NCBI GenBank assembly: GCA_029204225.1
Contig: CM055106.1
Span: 21,087,285-21,151,284, forward strand
Reading direction: 5' to 3'
Length of the DNA stretch: 64,000 nt
DNA from: Diphasiastrum complanatum
Lineage: Eukaryota; Streptophyta; Lycopodiopsida; Lycopodiales; Lycopodiaceae
In this document: positions 23,100 through 33,335 of the stretch, piece by piece
How the letters are laid out: every line of letters begins with the position of its first letter
Numbering within the stretch: the stretch's first letter is position 1
Made by a program: the position numbers and the translations under genes
The notes under the pieces: model-generated
The model's database searches: none
What the model was told of the DNA's origin: nothing
Seen by the model: only the letters and a program-made list of their open reading frames with translations

Positions 23100-24639
23100 G
23101 TATCAAACCGACAACTCATATTCGTGCAAATAGGTTGAGTATTCCACACCACCAAAAAACCCAACACAGCTAGCCATCCAAGATGGTTACGCTATCGCCA
23201 CCGTACCAATGAGCAATCGCTGCTTTATTTGTGGTGAAACAGGACATTTCATGGCTGATTGTAAAGTTAAAAACCAATACCATGCGGAATGTCCCAACTG
23301 TGTTCGCAAACACAGCTTCAAAGACTGTCCTAAACAACCTAACAAGATCCTTCCAGCACGTCATATCACATCCGAACCTGTTAGAGTTCTTACTAGAGCA
23401 CAACGCCAACATCAAGAACACTAGCAAAACCATGGACAATCAGCTGATCCACATGGAAGCCATTTGGCGGCCTCCACATTACCAAAAAATTACCCAGACC
23501 CAAAGGTGGAACAAAGGCAATACAACGAATTTTGAGATGAATTTTTGCGAGAAGAAGAACATACGGAAAGTCCGTTATCAGCCCATATCCCCGGAAAGGA
23601 ACAATCCCTACAGGGAGTTGAAGTATTTTCTGACCTCCTGCAAACTCAACTTACCATGTTGTTCCATAGTGCGATCAAATCCTTCACCGGACTTCAACGC
23701 TATATCCATCGTAGTTTTCAGTTGTCTTCTATCCCTGATGAACAGCAAAAACCAGAAGAGATTCCTGAAATTCCTCAGATTCCTATGAATCTAATGAATA
23801 TAGGTGCTGCTAAGGGGAATAACATCACACTACCTTTGTCCTATAAAGATTATCCCGCAGTATCTGCTATCCGCGATAGTTGATCGGGCATTAATATAAT
23901 GGCTTTGTCATTGGCAAAGTCATGGGGCTTCAATACCCTCGATCAACCACGTTATAGACTTCGTATGATGATCAACGAGTTACTGACCCTGCTGGTCATT
24001 TATCAAATATAAAAGTTCGAATAGCAAGTGTCAAGTTAATCATCGATTGTGTCATCTTAGACCTACCAGAAGATGCCAATACGTATAAGCTCCTTCTTGG
24101 TACACCCTGGCTCCAGATGGCAGGTGTTGTTCAAGGCTGGAAGAACAAAAATTACCTTTGGCAACCACAATAAACGAGTCACTGTTGACTCCAATGGCCA
24201 TGTCAAGCCCGCCAAGGTATACGATGATTGGTCTTCTACAACATATGACAAATCAGATAGTGTACCGATCTAACCAAAAGGTCACTATACACAAACCACG
24301 GACATAATCAATTGGGGTTATGCACTAGCCACCGTGGAATGTAGGGATTCCAATCGATGTCGTATCGAAACGACTGCAGAAGATGTGGATATTCTCCCAT
24401 CTTCTACAGACATTGACACACCCATCATCCCGCTTATGATGATAGACCCCATTCCTATAGCTTGGTGCCCTGGAGAACCTAGTGTCTCTACTGCCAATGT
24501 TTCGGAAGAAGGTATTTTTTCCATGGATGATGTCGAAATGACGGATGATCATGTACTCCTCTATCTAGATGCTCAATGTTATCCGTCCAAAGTCATTCCT
24601 AAGGAGATCAAGTCACCAGGACTGTTGGCTCATATCTAA
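23100..24639 (+). pseudogene. inverted Ty3 gag C-terminus to protease fragment, unit 2
   Basis: Near-identical to 17351-18890: CCHC knuckle, variant second knuckle, protease-like domain and linker. The same TGA (23881-23883) interrupts the catalytic motif, so the stop predates or was copied with the duplication. Small differences affect the gag-PR spacer and the PR core. Confidence 0.8.
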
Positions 24640-24704
24640 CTAACATCCAAAGTACCAAACACACGAGCATATAGGCCCAAATCCAAAGAGATTTATAGAG
24701 AGAA

Positions 24705-24724
24705 CCTCCCCGGCAATGGCGCCA
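24705..24724 (-). promoter_or_regulatory. primer-binding site of tandem unit 2
   Basis: The minus strand reads TGGCGCCATTGCCGGGGAGG, closer to the canonical tRNA-Asp-type site than the unit 1 copy, two bases from the truncated LTR 3. Confidence 0.75.
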
Positions 24725-24726
24725 AA

Positions 24727-24897
24727 TTTTCACAGATTCACTGAATCTGTGAACATGTTTTTCTCTTTTGTCTTTTATCTCTTTTCTTTTCTTGGATTAC
24801 TTACTTCTGTTATTACAGTTCTTTGTGGTTCCTCTGCTTATTAGAATTGTTACAAAGCAGAAGCCTTACTCAGGTTTCATTACGTATTCCCAGCCAA
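24727..24897 (-). repeat. LTR 3, truncated
   Basis: Only the 3' 171 bp of the 5' LTR of unit 2 remain. Identity with the other LTRs stops abruptly at TTCCCAGCC near 24897, where unrelated copia-like LTR sequence begins. Confidence 0.85.
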
Positions 24898-25450
24898 TAA
24901 TTCGTGACTAATAATTTGTCTAGTTGTTCGCGACAAATTATTTGTATGATGTTTTGATGCTTAATGTTTGGCTACGTAATCAGATCGAACGTGATTTTGA
25001 TCACTAATATTTTGTTCAAAATTGATAGGCGTAGTTATGCATGAGGAAAGAGGGAGATAGCTTATCCCGCTGCGCATGAACATTTTTCATTCCAGTTCAT
25101 TGCACTTTCTCTAATAAACAGTAAGCGCTAATAGCAAAACTCTAAATGAAATCTAAAGAACTGAGCTAGAATGCTCAAGAGTGTTCAAGCTTGAAAGCTT
25201 GAGAGAGCTGCTACTTGATTGAAAATAGTAGAAGTATGATCAGCTATTTATATTAAGCAAAAATGCGGCAAGTCCAGTAGGACAGCCAATTAGTCATAGA
25301 TCTTAATGGCCAGTTGGGCATCATGAGCTGGCATCCATCCAGTTAGTACTTCGTGTAAATTGAGTGATTCTCGAGTATTTCTGCAGACTTTGTAGAAATA
25401 TGCATAAAATTGTAGAGCTGGATAATGTAGTGGATGAATATTAAAAACAA
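24898..25450 (-). repeat. partial copia-type LTR relic
   Basis: The stretch around 25371-25440 (GTATTTCTGCAGACTTTGTA, then AGAGCTGGATAATG) aligns loosely with 31470-31555 of the complete LTR at 30675-31569, in the same orientation. The inner parts share CAGCTATTTATA-like sequence with the LTR's ACTATTTATAATAGC. The left edge abuts the truncated LTR 3. Confidence 0.45.
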
Positions 25451-27152
25451 TTAGTCAATAATCCAAAAAACACTGGCTTGGGAGAAATTGGGAGCGTAAA
25501 TGTTGAAGATGTTAAAAGAGAACCCACACTTGAAAATGGTGCAAAGATTTGCACGACCTCCGATGATTTCCGAGATAGTAGAATCAGAGTGTAGAAGAGT
25601 TGTATGCTCTGCTGAATTTTGAAGTGAGAGTTCAGAGGTGATCATTTGCTCCTTGTAACATGAGGGAATATCCATGTTTAAAACAGAGGCCTGGGTCGGA
25701 ATGGCTTCAGCGAGGCTGTCAACAGCCAAAGGATTTCGAGTGGAAATAGGGTCCAGACTGTAATCTGAATCCTGCCCTCCATCTGTTTAGAAAAGGAACC
25801 TTATCATTTTGACCTTTTTCAACATCTTCTGTCTGTTTCAGATCTACCCTATCAGTATTGTAAAGAGCAACAGACGTTGAATCTGAGGTAATTTTCTAAC
25901 CATCTGGAGGAGCAACAATTTTCAGGTTTGGGCAATTAAAATCTGCTCTTGTAGAAAAAGGAGATGTCGCAGTCATAGACTCCTAGCTTTTTTATTGAGG
26001 CATATATGCTCCTATCGTTGAATCTGGATCAAAATTTTGCTCTACAAGGGGCTCATAGTTGATAGTAGTTTTAATGGCTTCCATTGTCTTGTCCATTTCA
26101 GCTCAAAGAAAATTGGTCTCGAAAAAATCCGAAAGGATCCCCTGGTCATTGTTTTGCTGGATTTCTTGGGGGAGAGGCTCTTTTTTGCTTGAATCTGCTA
26201 GAAAAATAGACAGTACAAAAGCCAAAAGTTGAACCTCAGTCTCACTGGTACAGTTAGAATCCGTTTCCAAGTCGGAAGACTCCATAGCCACTATCAAAGG
26301 AGGGGGGGATAGGCTGCAGCTAGAGTTATCTTTAGAAAAAGACGAGCCCAAATGTTTCTTCACTTTCCAGGTTGCAGAATTCAGTTTATAAGGCGAATTC
26401 AAATTGGAAGAAGAAAAGAGTCCGTAACATTTAAGCTGCAGTGAGGAGGGGCCGTCCAAATCGGAGGAGAAAGAAAATGTCTTGCACAACTTTTCGCTAG
26501 GGTCATCACAAAGGCAATCTCTAATAAAACTCCCATAATGGGAACTAGGAGGTGAACAATCATCATAGGAAGAGCTTTTCATCCCTAGTTGATGCTTTGC
26601 GAACTACCAAGAATAGGAAGGCGGAAAACTGAGGGGGATTTAATCGAAGCATTGGAGGAAGCACGAGGATATTTTTTCTTGTAGACAACCTTCTGGAAAG
26701 CAGGAGATGAAGGGCACAAGAGGCATCCATGCAAGAGCAAAGAGATAGATTGAGACAAGATTTACATAAAGGAGGGAGTGAATCAAAGAGAACCGGTTGC
26801 TCAATATAACCATCGCCTTTGATAATACTAAGCAGTCAATTAACTTCCAAAGGATGCATGCATTAATGTGAGGTGAAAAAAGAGACTTGAAATCGCCGAC
26901 AATATCAAGGACCTCTCCAAGACTAGAAAGCAGACTTAAGAGAAGACATCTAAGTCTAGCAGGGAAGAAGGGAAGCGTAATGCGAACTGGAAGGGAAATA
27001 GACTTAGCATTCTGAGGACTAAAACACTTGTTGAACTTGAAAGCAGAGACGAGAAAGTTATTAGACTTGAAGGGGGAAGAGAGGAATATATCCCGAACAT
27101 CTGCAATAGAGGCAAATCGAAAAAGAAATCTTACCCAATCTTCAAATTTCAT
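25451..27152 (-). pseudogene. LINE-like (non-LTR) remnant: ORF1 DUF4283-like and start of endonuclease
   Basis: Read on the minus strand from 27152, the first frame (170 codons) has the pattern of the DUF4283 domain of plant L1 ORF1: SISLPVRITLPFFPARLRC, then SSLGEVLDIVGDF, then INACILWKLID. The second frame (26582-26103, 159 codons) is Ser/Asp-rich and has no domain I recognise. A third segment (25729-25451) ends FNIFNIYAPNFSQASVFWI, resembling the NIYAPN motif of LINE apurinic-type endonucleases. Reverse transcriptase is absent. Assignment rests on motif shape only. Confidence 0.5.
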
Positions 27153-28856
27153 GAATAAGCTATCTCGAAAGGCAATTCAAAACATGAAACTATAGTTTTA
27201 GGATCAAAGACATGCTACTTATGCTTTTATTTTGATAGGCAAGTATTTTTATTATCCACAATGAAGCCTTTTATGAAAAATTATTGATTTTTGGATCACG
27301 ATAATACTATTAGAATCTACAATTCAACCAAGTTCAATGAGGGCCAACAAGACAAGTTTGTGATGTGGTCTTTTAAAGGTTTTACACGTTGTATATGTGG
27401 ATATGACAACAAACATCCAATAATATGATACAACATCATTCTCTGCTTAAAGTATTACTATATACAAACTTGTATCACTAACATGCCATTGATGAGCATC
27501 TGTACTAGTTGAATATATTGCCACTTAAAATTGTTTTTAGCATTTCAAGTACATAAAGCAAAAGTTTATATGAAATGTAACTATCAACCAAAAATATACC
27601 AAGTAGAGCATACTTTGGAAGTAACAAAATTGTTGTCTTGACTAATTACAAAAAGATTGTAGCTTGATTGAAAAATGACAATCATAGTGTGCAACGTTAG
27701 CCAATTATATGGTACTAGAAAATACATGAATGTAATTTGTGGGACAATATTTTGTCACTCAAAAAGTGAATTTTGACACAATTCATACATTGTGGCATGT
27801 TCATGTTGTACAATATCTCCAAAATGGTATAAAATAGACTTTAATCACTAGTTGATTTGATTTTACCATGTCAACAATAGGAACAAAAATCTAAATCACT
27901 AAGTACATGTGCATATCTTGATGTAATTGTTTCATGTGACAACATTATTGAACATGCATATCAATAGTTATTAGTTTTATGAAATGGAATAATGTCTCTT
28001 CACATGAGAGATTCTATTTTATAAAATGGAATATTGTCTCTTCTCAAAAGAAAGCATTCTCATGAAAATATCAATGGACATTAAAAAATATTGCCACTTG
28101 TTGCATAGTTGAGAATTTTATAAAAATATTTTAGAAAATCAATCAAAATTTTACATCATGTTAAATTATTCGTGGTTCCCAAATGTGGCAAACCAATCAT
28201 TATGAATATTTTTTTGAATAAGTCTTTTGATGTTATAATATATTCATGTGGTTAAAATGGTCTAAGATTTTTCATTTCACAAAACTTATTCCAAATAAAA
28301 AATCATAAATAAAAATATTGGATTAGAATTTGATGACATGCTTGAGGAAAAAATGAGAGGAGTAGCAACGCACACCAACCTAAGAATAGATAGTTGCATA
28401 AGTTGAAGGCTCATCAATCCTAAAAATGTAATTACTTTGATTGAGCATCAATCAAATATATATTGACTACCCAAACACCATTTTGAATTTACCTGCATAA
28501 TTGGAATGGTGATTTAAGTTCACTAAGGCGATTTATTTCTATCAATGCAAACACATTGACTGAATACTAATTGTGTTTTTTGGGTGTGACTTTGAACTTC
28601 CAAGACAAGAGATACCAAAGCTATGAACCCAAACTATACTTTATTAGAGTGAGCCAACTTCAAATAAACTTAATTATCTTTTTATACAACATCCAATTGG
28701 TGCTCTAATGTCAAAAATTTGGCATTTTTTATGTAATCAATACTATCATATAGACTATGAAATGATTATTGATTTAAGAAGCTTAGAGAAGGGTATCGAA
28801 CCATAAAACATATTACCAAATTGCAAAGAATTATTGATTACCATGTGTATGTATAA
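27153..28856. other. AT-rich, heavily decayed sequence; possible copia pol relic
   Basis: No open frame. Fragments such as a LWH-x-H-like run near 27789-27840 recall the copia GAG-pre-integrase motif, but stops occur every few codons in all frames and I do not claim it firmly. Nothing else recognised. Confidence 0.3.
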
Positions 28857-28950
<94 letters not shown>

Positions 28951-29037
28951 ATACCTATTCATACACATCTCTACACACATGCACACACACACACACACAT
29001 GTGTGTGTGTGTGTGTGTGCACGTGTGTGTGCGTGTG
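28857..29037. repeat. (GT)n microsatellite followed by CA/GT palindromic tract
   Basis: About 92 bp of uninterrupted GT (28858-28949), then about 30 bp of mixed sequence, then ACACAC...ATGTGTGTG (28980-29037), which can pair with itself or with the first tract. Confidence 0.95.
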
Positions 29038-29040
29038 TTG

Positions 29041-29521
29041 CCTCATTCCCCTATCTCTGTTGGACTCAAAGGTCTCAAGGTGCAAGCTGCAGCAGATTTC
29101 TTGCATGATATGCAAGAAATGTTGCAGGTGGCTAGCAAAAGCATTAGATCGAGGGGAGCCCAATTCTATGCTAACCGAAGTCGCGCTCCTCGAGAATTTG
29201 AGATCGGTGATTGAGTGTATCTTAGAATCCCAAAATATTCTAAGACACTTCGAACGGGAAAATGTTCGAAGTTATCTCCATGCTTTAGCGGTCATTTCAA
29301 AGTTCTTAACAAGATTGGTGGTGGAAAAGATGACCTGATTCCCACAGATGATCTAGTGCTATTGGAGGATTTGACTGCTTTTGTACCCCATGAACCGGAA
29401 AGGATGATGGACACTCGAAAAGGTACGTGAGATGATAAGAACACCTAGGAGAAGGAAGACGATTTAAGACTTAGATTCCTTGGTTTTTGCCCATAGAAGG
29501 AAGTTTTTATGGGGGAGGGAA
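29041..29521 (+). pseudogene. chromovirus (Ty3) integrase C-terminus and chromodomain remnant, plus PPT
   Basis: The reading frames give DMQEMLQVASKSIRSRGAQF, then APREFEIGD-stop-VYLRIPKYSK, then LRTGKCSKLSPCFSGHFKVL, the usual C-terminal integrase of chromoviruses. This is followed by EPERMMDTRKG, where the chromodomain begins, then a frameshift and stops. A TGA at 29212-29214 breaks the frame. The region usually found between the FKVL motif and the chromodomain is shortened. GGGGGAGGGAA (about 29511-29521) is a polypurine tract just before the LTR. Everything upstream of the integrase tail is missing. Confidence 0.8.
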
Positions 29522-29896
29522 TGTTATGTACCATAACGGTATGCCCTTCAGTGATAGCCTTGCAAGGGGCTTGACGTAGGTCTGGCATTATCGACATGTT
29601 TGGGTGCCACGTGTCACCATCCTAGGTGGTCACGTGTCGTTGATAGGACCATGCTTGATGGGACCCACTAGGCTATGTCTATATAGTGGTGAGGTTTCCC
29701 TCTTTCCATTCGCTCAGTCTACCCGAGAGTTGGTGGATGGAGAGCACGTGCATTAGCCAAGATGTATCTCCAGGCTAGGGAGAGCCGAGGGTGATGGCTG
29801 GTGGAATGGGATGCCAGTTATCACAGGAGGCTCGACTAGGCATGATTATGGCAATAGCTTCAGTGCATGTGGGTGGGTCGGTTGCGAGTTGTAACA
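29522..29896 (+). repeat. chromovirus 3' LTR
   Basis: 375 bp, TGTTATGTACC...GTTGTAACA. TATA-like CTATATAG near 29678-29685. It contains two ACGTGTC/CACGTG-type motifs (about 29609 and 29630). It follows the chromovirus PPT directly. Its right end abuts a C run that is the PPT of a minus-strand copia fragment. Confidence 0.7.
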
Positions 29897-30674
29897 ATCT
29901 CCCCCCCCCCCCACAAATTTGGATCCATGAAAGCCTTGACCATTAAATTTAACATTGCACAATATCTTTTGTGTGCATCTATATTCAACACCTTAGTAGA
30001 TATATCTACTGCCATGTATTGTGTATGACAATATTCTAAGCTACCTCCTTGTGGAGAACTCTGTTTCTAATATAGTGATACTTTATTTCTCTGTGTTTAT
30101 TCCTATAATTTAATTTAGGATTAATGGATAAAGCAATTGCACTATGATTATCACATAAGATCATTGTCGAAGCATATTATTTTAGGCTGATGTTTGATAA
30201 CAGGTCTCTCAACCATGTTCCTTTTTTGGTAGCTTGTGAAACAACAATATACTTTGATTTTATAGATGACAGAGCAATGGAGATTTGTTTATGATTGTTC
30301 CACGATATTGGACCATTGTTGAGTAACAAGAAAAATCTATATGTGGATTTACTAGTATCAATATGTTTTGTCCACAACTTGCATCTATGTGTTCACTTAA
30401 TATAGGGAGTTGATGTACATCAACTCCTCCATAATATATGCACAAGTCTATGGTTGCTCGAACATATCTCATGACTTTAATGAGAGTCTTCCAATAAATT
30501 ACACCAGTGGTAGCCATAAATTGGCTAAGACTTGCAAGTGTGATGTCTGGTCTAGTGCAGGCACCACATTCATGAGATCTGATAATAAAATAGTATGGAT
30601 AATCTATCATATGCTCCTTCTCCTCTGTTAAATGAGGACACTGTTCCTTGATAACTTTAAACTTGGATCCATAG
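29897..30674 (-). pseudogene. copia pol 3' end (RT tail and RNase H), fragment 1
   Basis: Minus-strand frames give CTRPDITLASLSQFMATTG, then YWKTLIKVMRYV, then LNNGPISWNNHKQISIALSS. Degraded equivalents of the CDNQSAIALS and FTKAL motifs follow, then a G run at 29898-29920 that resembles the PPT. The frame is broken between 30260 and 30377. Closely related to 57267-58190. Its own 3' LTR is missing and the chromovirus LTR lies there instead. Confidence 0.8.
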
Positions 30675-31569
30675 TGTTGGAAGGAGGAAAGGATGCTCGA
30701 TAGAGAAATGACTATATTCTATTGATGCACTATCAGGCTCTATAGAATAATCCTTCTCCTAATGCATGACTACGCCTATCAAATTTGAACAATACTATGG
30801 TGACTATTTCTACATTCAAATTCTAATTTTGAAATCATCAGAATTTGTTAGATTGATTTTCTAGACAAACATAATATAATAAACATTGTTGTATCGAATA
30901 TTACAATATCAAAATATCCTACAATTCAGTCAAAACTATAAGAGAACACAATTAGATTACAAGTAGAACAGAGAAGCATTTGATCATTCTGACGTAATAT
31001 TGAATGCGATAAAACTGTATGATCAATTCAACAAGTAGCATCATGTACAAATCAGAAGAATCGTGAGCACAAAACAATAGCGGATGTAACCGTGTGCTCA
31101 AAACTATCTCTAATTATTTGATTGACTTTGTCTGACACTTCCGCTAATAAGCAGCAAGCATTTCTAGCAATGCGCAATATTAATCTCCAAGATCAATATG
31201 AAAAAGAGCTAATGTTAGCCTAGAAAGTGATCAACTATTTATAATAGCTATGAATGACGTTTAGGCTTTATCCAAATGATAGATGAAGATAGTTGTTTGG
31301 CCGCAGATCGCAATTGGAGCTTAGTCATATTGCACTGCCACTAATACAGTTAGGCTTATTGGAAACTAATTGCAAAAATTGTTAGGGCAAGTCATTAGCT
31401 TCACAATAAGTGGAAACAAACTCTATTAACATTCGATACTCTTTGTCAAACCTGACCGTTGGTTGTTTCCGTGTATTTCTATAGACTATGTGAAAACATG
31501 AGAAAAACTATAGAACTAGATAGATGAATGGATGTGGATTAAAGATCGATTATTTAGATAATTCCAACA
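30675..31569 (-). repeat. complete copia LTR
   Basis: 895 bp with matching termini TGTTGGAA...TTCCAACA. Minus orientation is inferred from the pol tail next to its right edge. It interrupts fragment 1 pol. A TATA-like TTATAAATAG lies on the minus strand near 31237-31246. Confidence 0.7.
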
Positions 31570-31760
31570 CTTCCCTTAATATGAATCCATGATGCATTGA
31601 CCTTCAAGCTTAGTTTTGCACAAAGTCTTTTGTGTGCATCCAAGCTCAGCGCCTTCGTGAAAATATTATCATGTCTCGCATGCGATAGTATTCCAAGCTT
31701 ATCTCTTTGTAGAAAACTATACTTTTTACATAGTGATACTTGATTTCAATGATTGAAATT
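31570..31760 (-). pseudogene. copia pol extreme 3' end, fragment 2
   Basis: The minus strand encodes IFTKALSLDAHKRLCAKLSL, matching the ends of 29.9 kb and 57.3 kb copies (FTKALS-x-NAH). It then ends within a purine stretch at the LTR. Only about 60 codons remain. Confidence 0.7.
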
Positions 31761-32875
31761 TTAATCTTTCAATTGTATGTGGAACTAGACTTGACTCTTC
31801 ACTATGTTATTGGAGGACTTAATTTTTCTCTCTCTCTCTCAATTGATGGCTATTTACCCCCAAAAAACTTCAAGTTTCAGCACTTCACATGGGTAACTTT
31901 AGGTGCACGTATATATCTCTATAGGACTCCAAATTTAATTTTTTATAGACATGTTTCTATGGTTGTAAAGGATTTTTGAAAGTAGATAGCCAAAGAAAGG
32001 GTTGTAAAAAGCACCTCCAAAAGAGCTGAAACTATTTAGCACCTTTCAATTATTTTTAATACTTGTCAGCACTTGACATGGATAACTTTAGATGCACATA
32101 TATATCTCTACATAATTCCAAATTGAAAATATTTTAAGAGACATGTTTCTATGATCATATAATACTTTTTAAAAAAACCAAAAAAATATTGTAAAAAATC
32201 ATGGTATTATACACTCATATATGTTATTCCAGTTTTGGTCATTCTTATCAACACCTAAAAGCGTAACTTTGAATGCACGTATCTATCTCTATAGATCTCC
32301 AAATTCAGTTTTTTTTTAAAGGCATGTTTCTATAATCTCGTTGGAGCTCTTGTGTTTAATAACACTCTAGAGAACAAGGTATTTTTTTAATTATCCCAAT
32401 GTTCAAAACAATCTATTATTTGACAATCACCATTGTGCATAGGATAATCACGATAACTTACAAATTTGGTGACAATCTTTCGGATGTACTTTATTTGCAA
32501 CTTGACGATATTACTAGGGACAATAAAGAAAAAAAATTCAAAAAAACAAAAATAGGATTTTTGTTGGTGGGCCACACCCACGATCTGATTGATTAGATGT
32601 TTAGTTGTTTTTTCAAGAGATTAAGACGGAAGAAGACATTTTCTTTACCAATGCTTCAAAGCATTCTTGAAGAATCGTACGTGCCAAAGCCAAATGTGTC
32701 GCTAATCAAACACACACATGATTTTCGTGAGTATATTAATGCATCCAATGAAACAAAGCGTTGTGTTGCTATTGTTAATGGCTTTTAGCATCAGTTCACA
32801 CATGGGCGGTGTCCAAAAAAAAAAACAAAGATGCAAAGAGAACACCTTCACAAGGATCTATTGCAACAATGACCT

Positions 32876-32876
<1 letters not shown>
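31761..32876. other. AT-rich intergenic sequence
   Basis: Contains a three-unit diverged repeat, listed separately. Short open frames at 32399-32596, 32597-32788 and 32718-32945 have no domains. No gene supported. Confidence 0.4.
31885..32345. repeat. three diverged tandem units of about 180-190 bp
   Basis: Each unit contains TAACTTTAGATGCACGTATA (or a close variant), ATCTCTATA, CTCCAAATT and ACATGTTTCTAT in the same order. The marker starts near 31893, 32083 and 32263. Confidence 0.65.

Positions 32877-32920
<44 letters not shown>
32877..32920. repeat. (GA)n microsatellite
   Basis: About 44 bp of uninterrupted GA. Confidence 0.95.
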
Positions 32921-32921
<1 letters not shown>

Positions 32922-33335
32922 ATGCTAGAAATTCAAACATATTAAATGGAAAAAATAATATTAAATGTTTGGCATCAGTGTTAATTACTCAAAATGTAAT
33001 ATTGAAGCGAGATGCGGCAAATTTTTCACAAGACAATATATGCTTTTTGAAAGTCATCTTGACATCTAACACTGCTTATGCAATAGAAAGTGGGTCCAAA
33101 AATGCAACTGCCTGTTCAAGACAAACTTAGATTTATGCACATAATAACAAAGTTTAGTACCAATTGTAGTAACTTGCACTGAAGAATCTACAAGATTCTA
33201 CTTGATCAATGACCCATACAACACTCCAAGTGACTACCCCATATTACACCGTCATCGTTTGTGATCATTTGAATGTGACAATAAGTAACCTCAAAACACC
33301 CTATCACAAGTGATGTTCCTACAATTGTCAACAAC
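32921..33335 (-). other. 3' flank and presumed 3' UTR of the LEUNIG-like gene
   Basis: Downstream (minus strand) of the stop codon at 33336-33338. No separate gene seen. No polyadenylation signal assigned with confidence. Confidence 0.5.

Larger units (their letters stand above)
13075..24897 (-). mobile_element. tandem array of a chimeric Ty3-like element: LTR-internal-LTR-internal-LTR
   Basis: Three LTR copies (13075-14153, 18978-20065 and the truncated 24727-24897) bracket two near-identical internal regions (14154-18977 and 20066-24726). Orientation is minus. At 18956-18975 and 24705-24724 the minus strand reads a primer-binding site of the TGGCGCC type directly after an LTR end. At 14154-14170 and 20066-20082 a purine-rich tract precedes the other LTR border. 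The inner LTR is shared by both units. Each unit carries an accessory frame (minus) and an inverted gag-protease fragment (plus), but no reverse transcriptase or integrase, so it is non-autonomous. Unequal recombination between LTRs, or tandem integration, would give this arrangement. Confidence 0.85.

Noticed and set aside
27153-28856. Copia pol in the AT-rich stretch
   Set aside because: A few residues recall a pre-integrase motif but stops are too dense to support a call.
28755-29338. Open frames rich in Cys-Val or His-Thr
   Set aside because: They are translations of the GT/CA microsatellite and carry no protein signal beyond the repeat.
29522-29896. LTR as the 3' LTR of the minus-strand copia fragment
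   Set aside because: TATA orientation and the intact plus-strand PPT favour the chromovirus; the alternative is kept as a finding.
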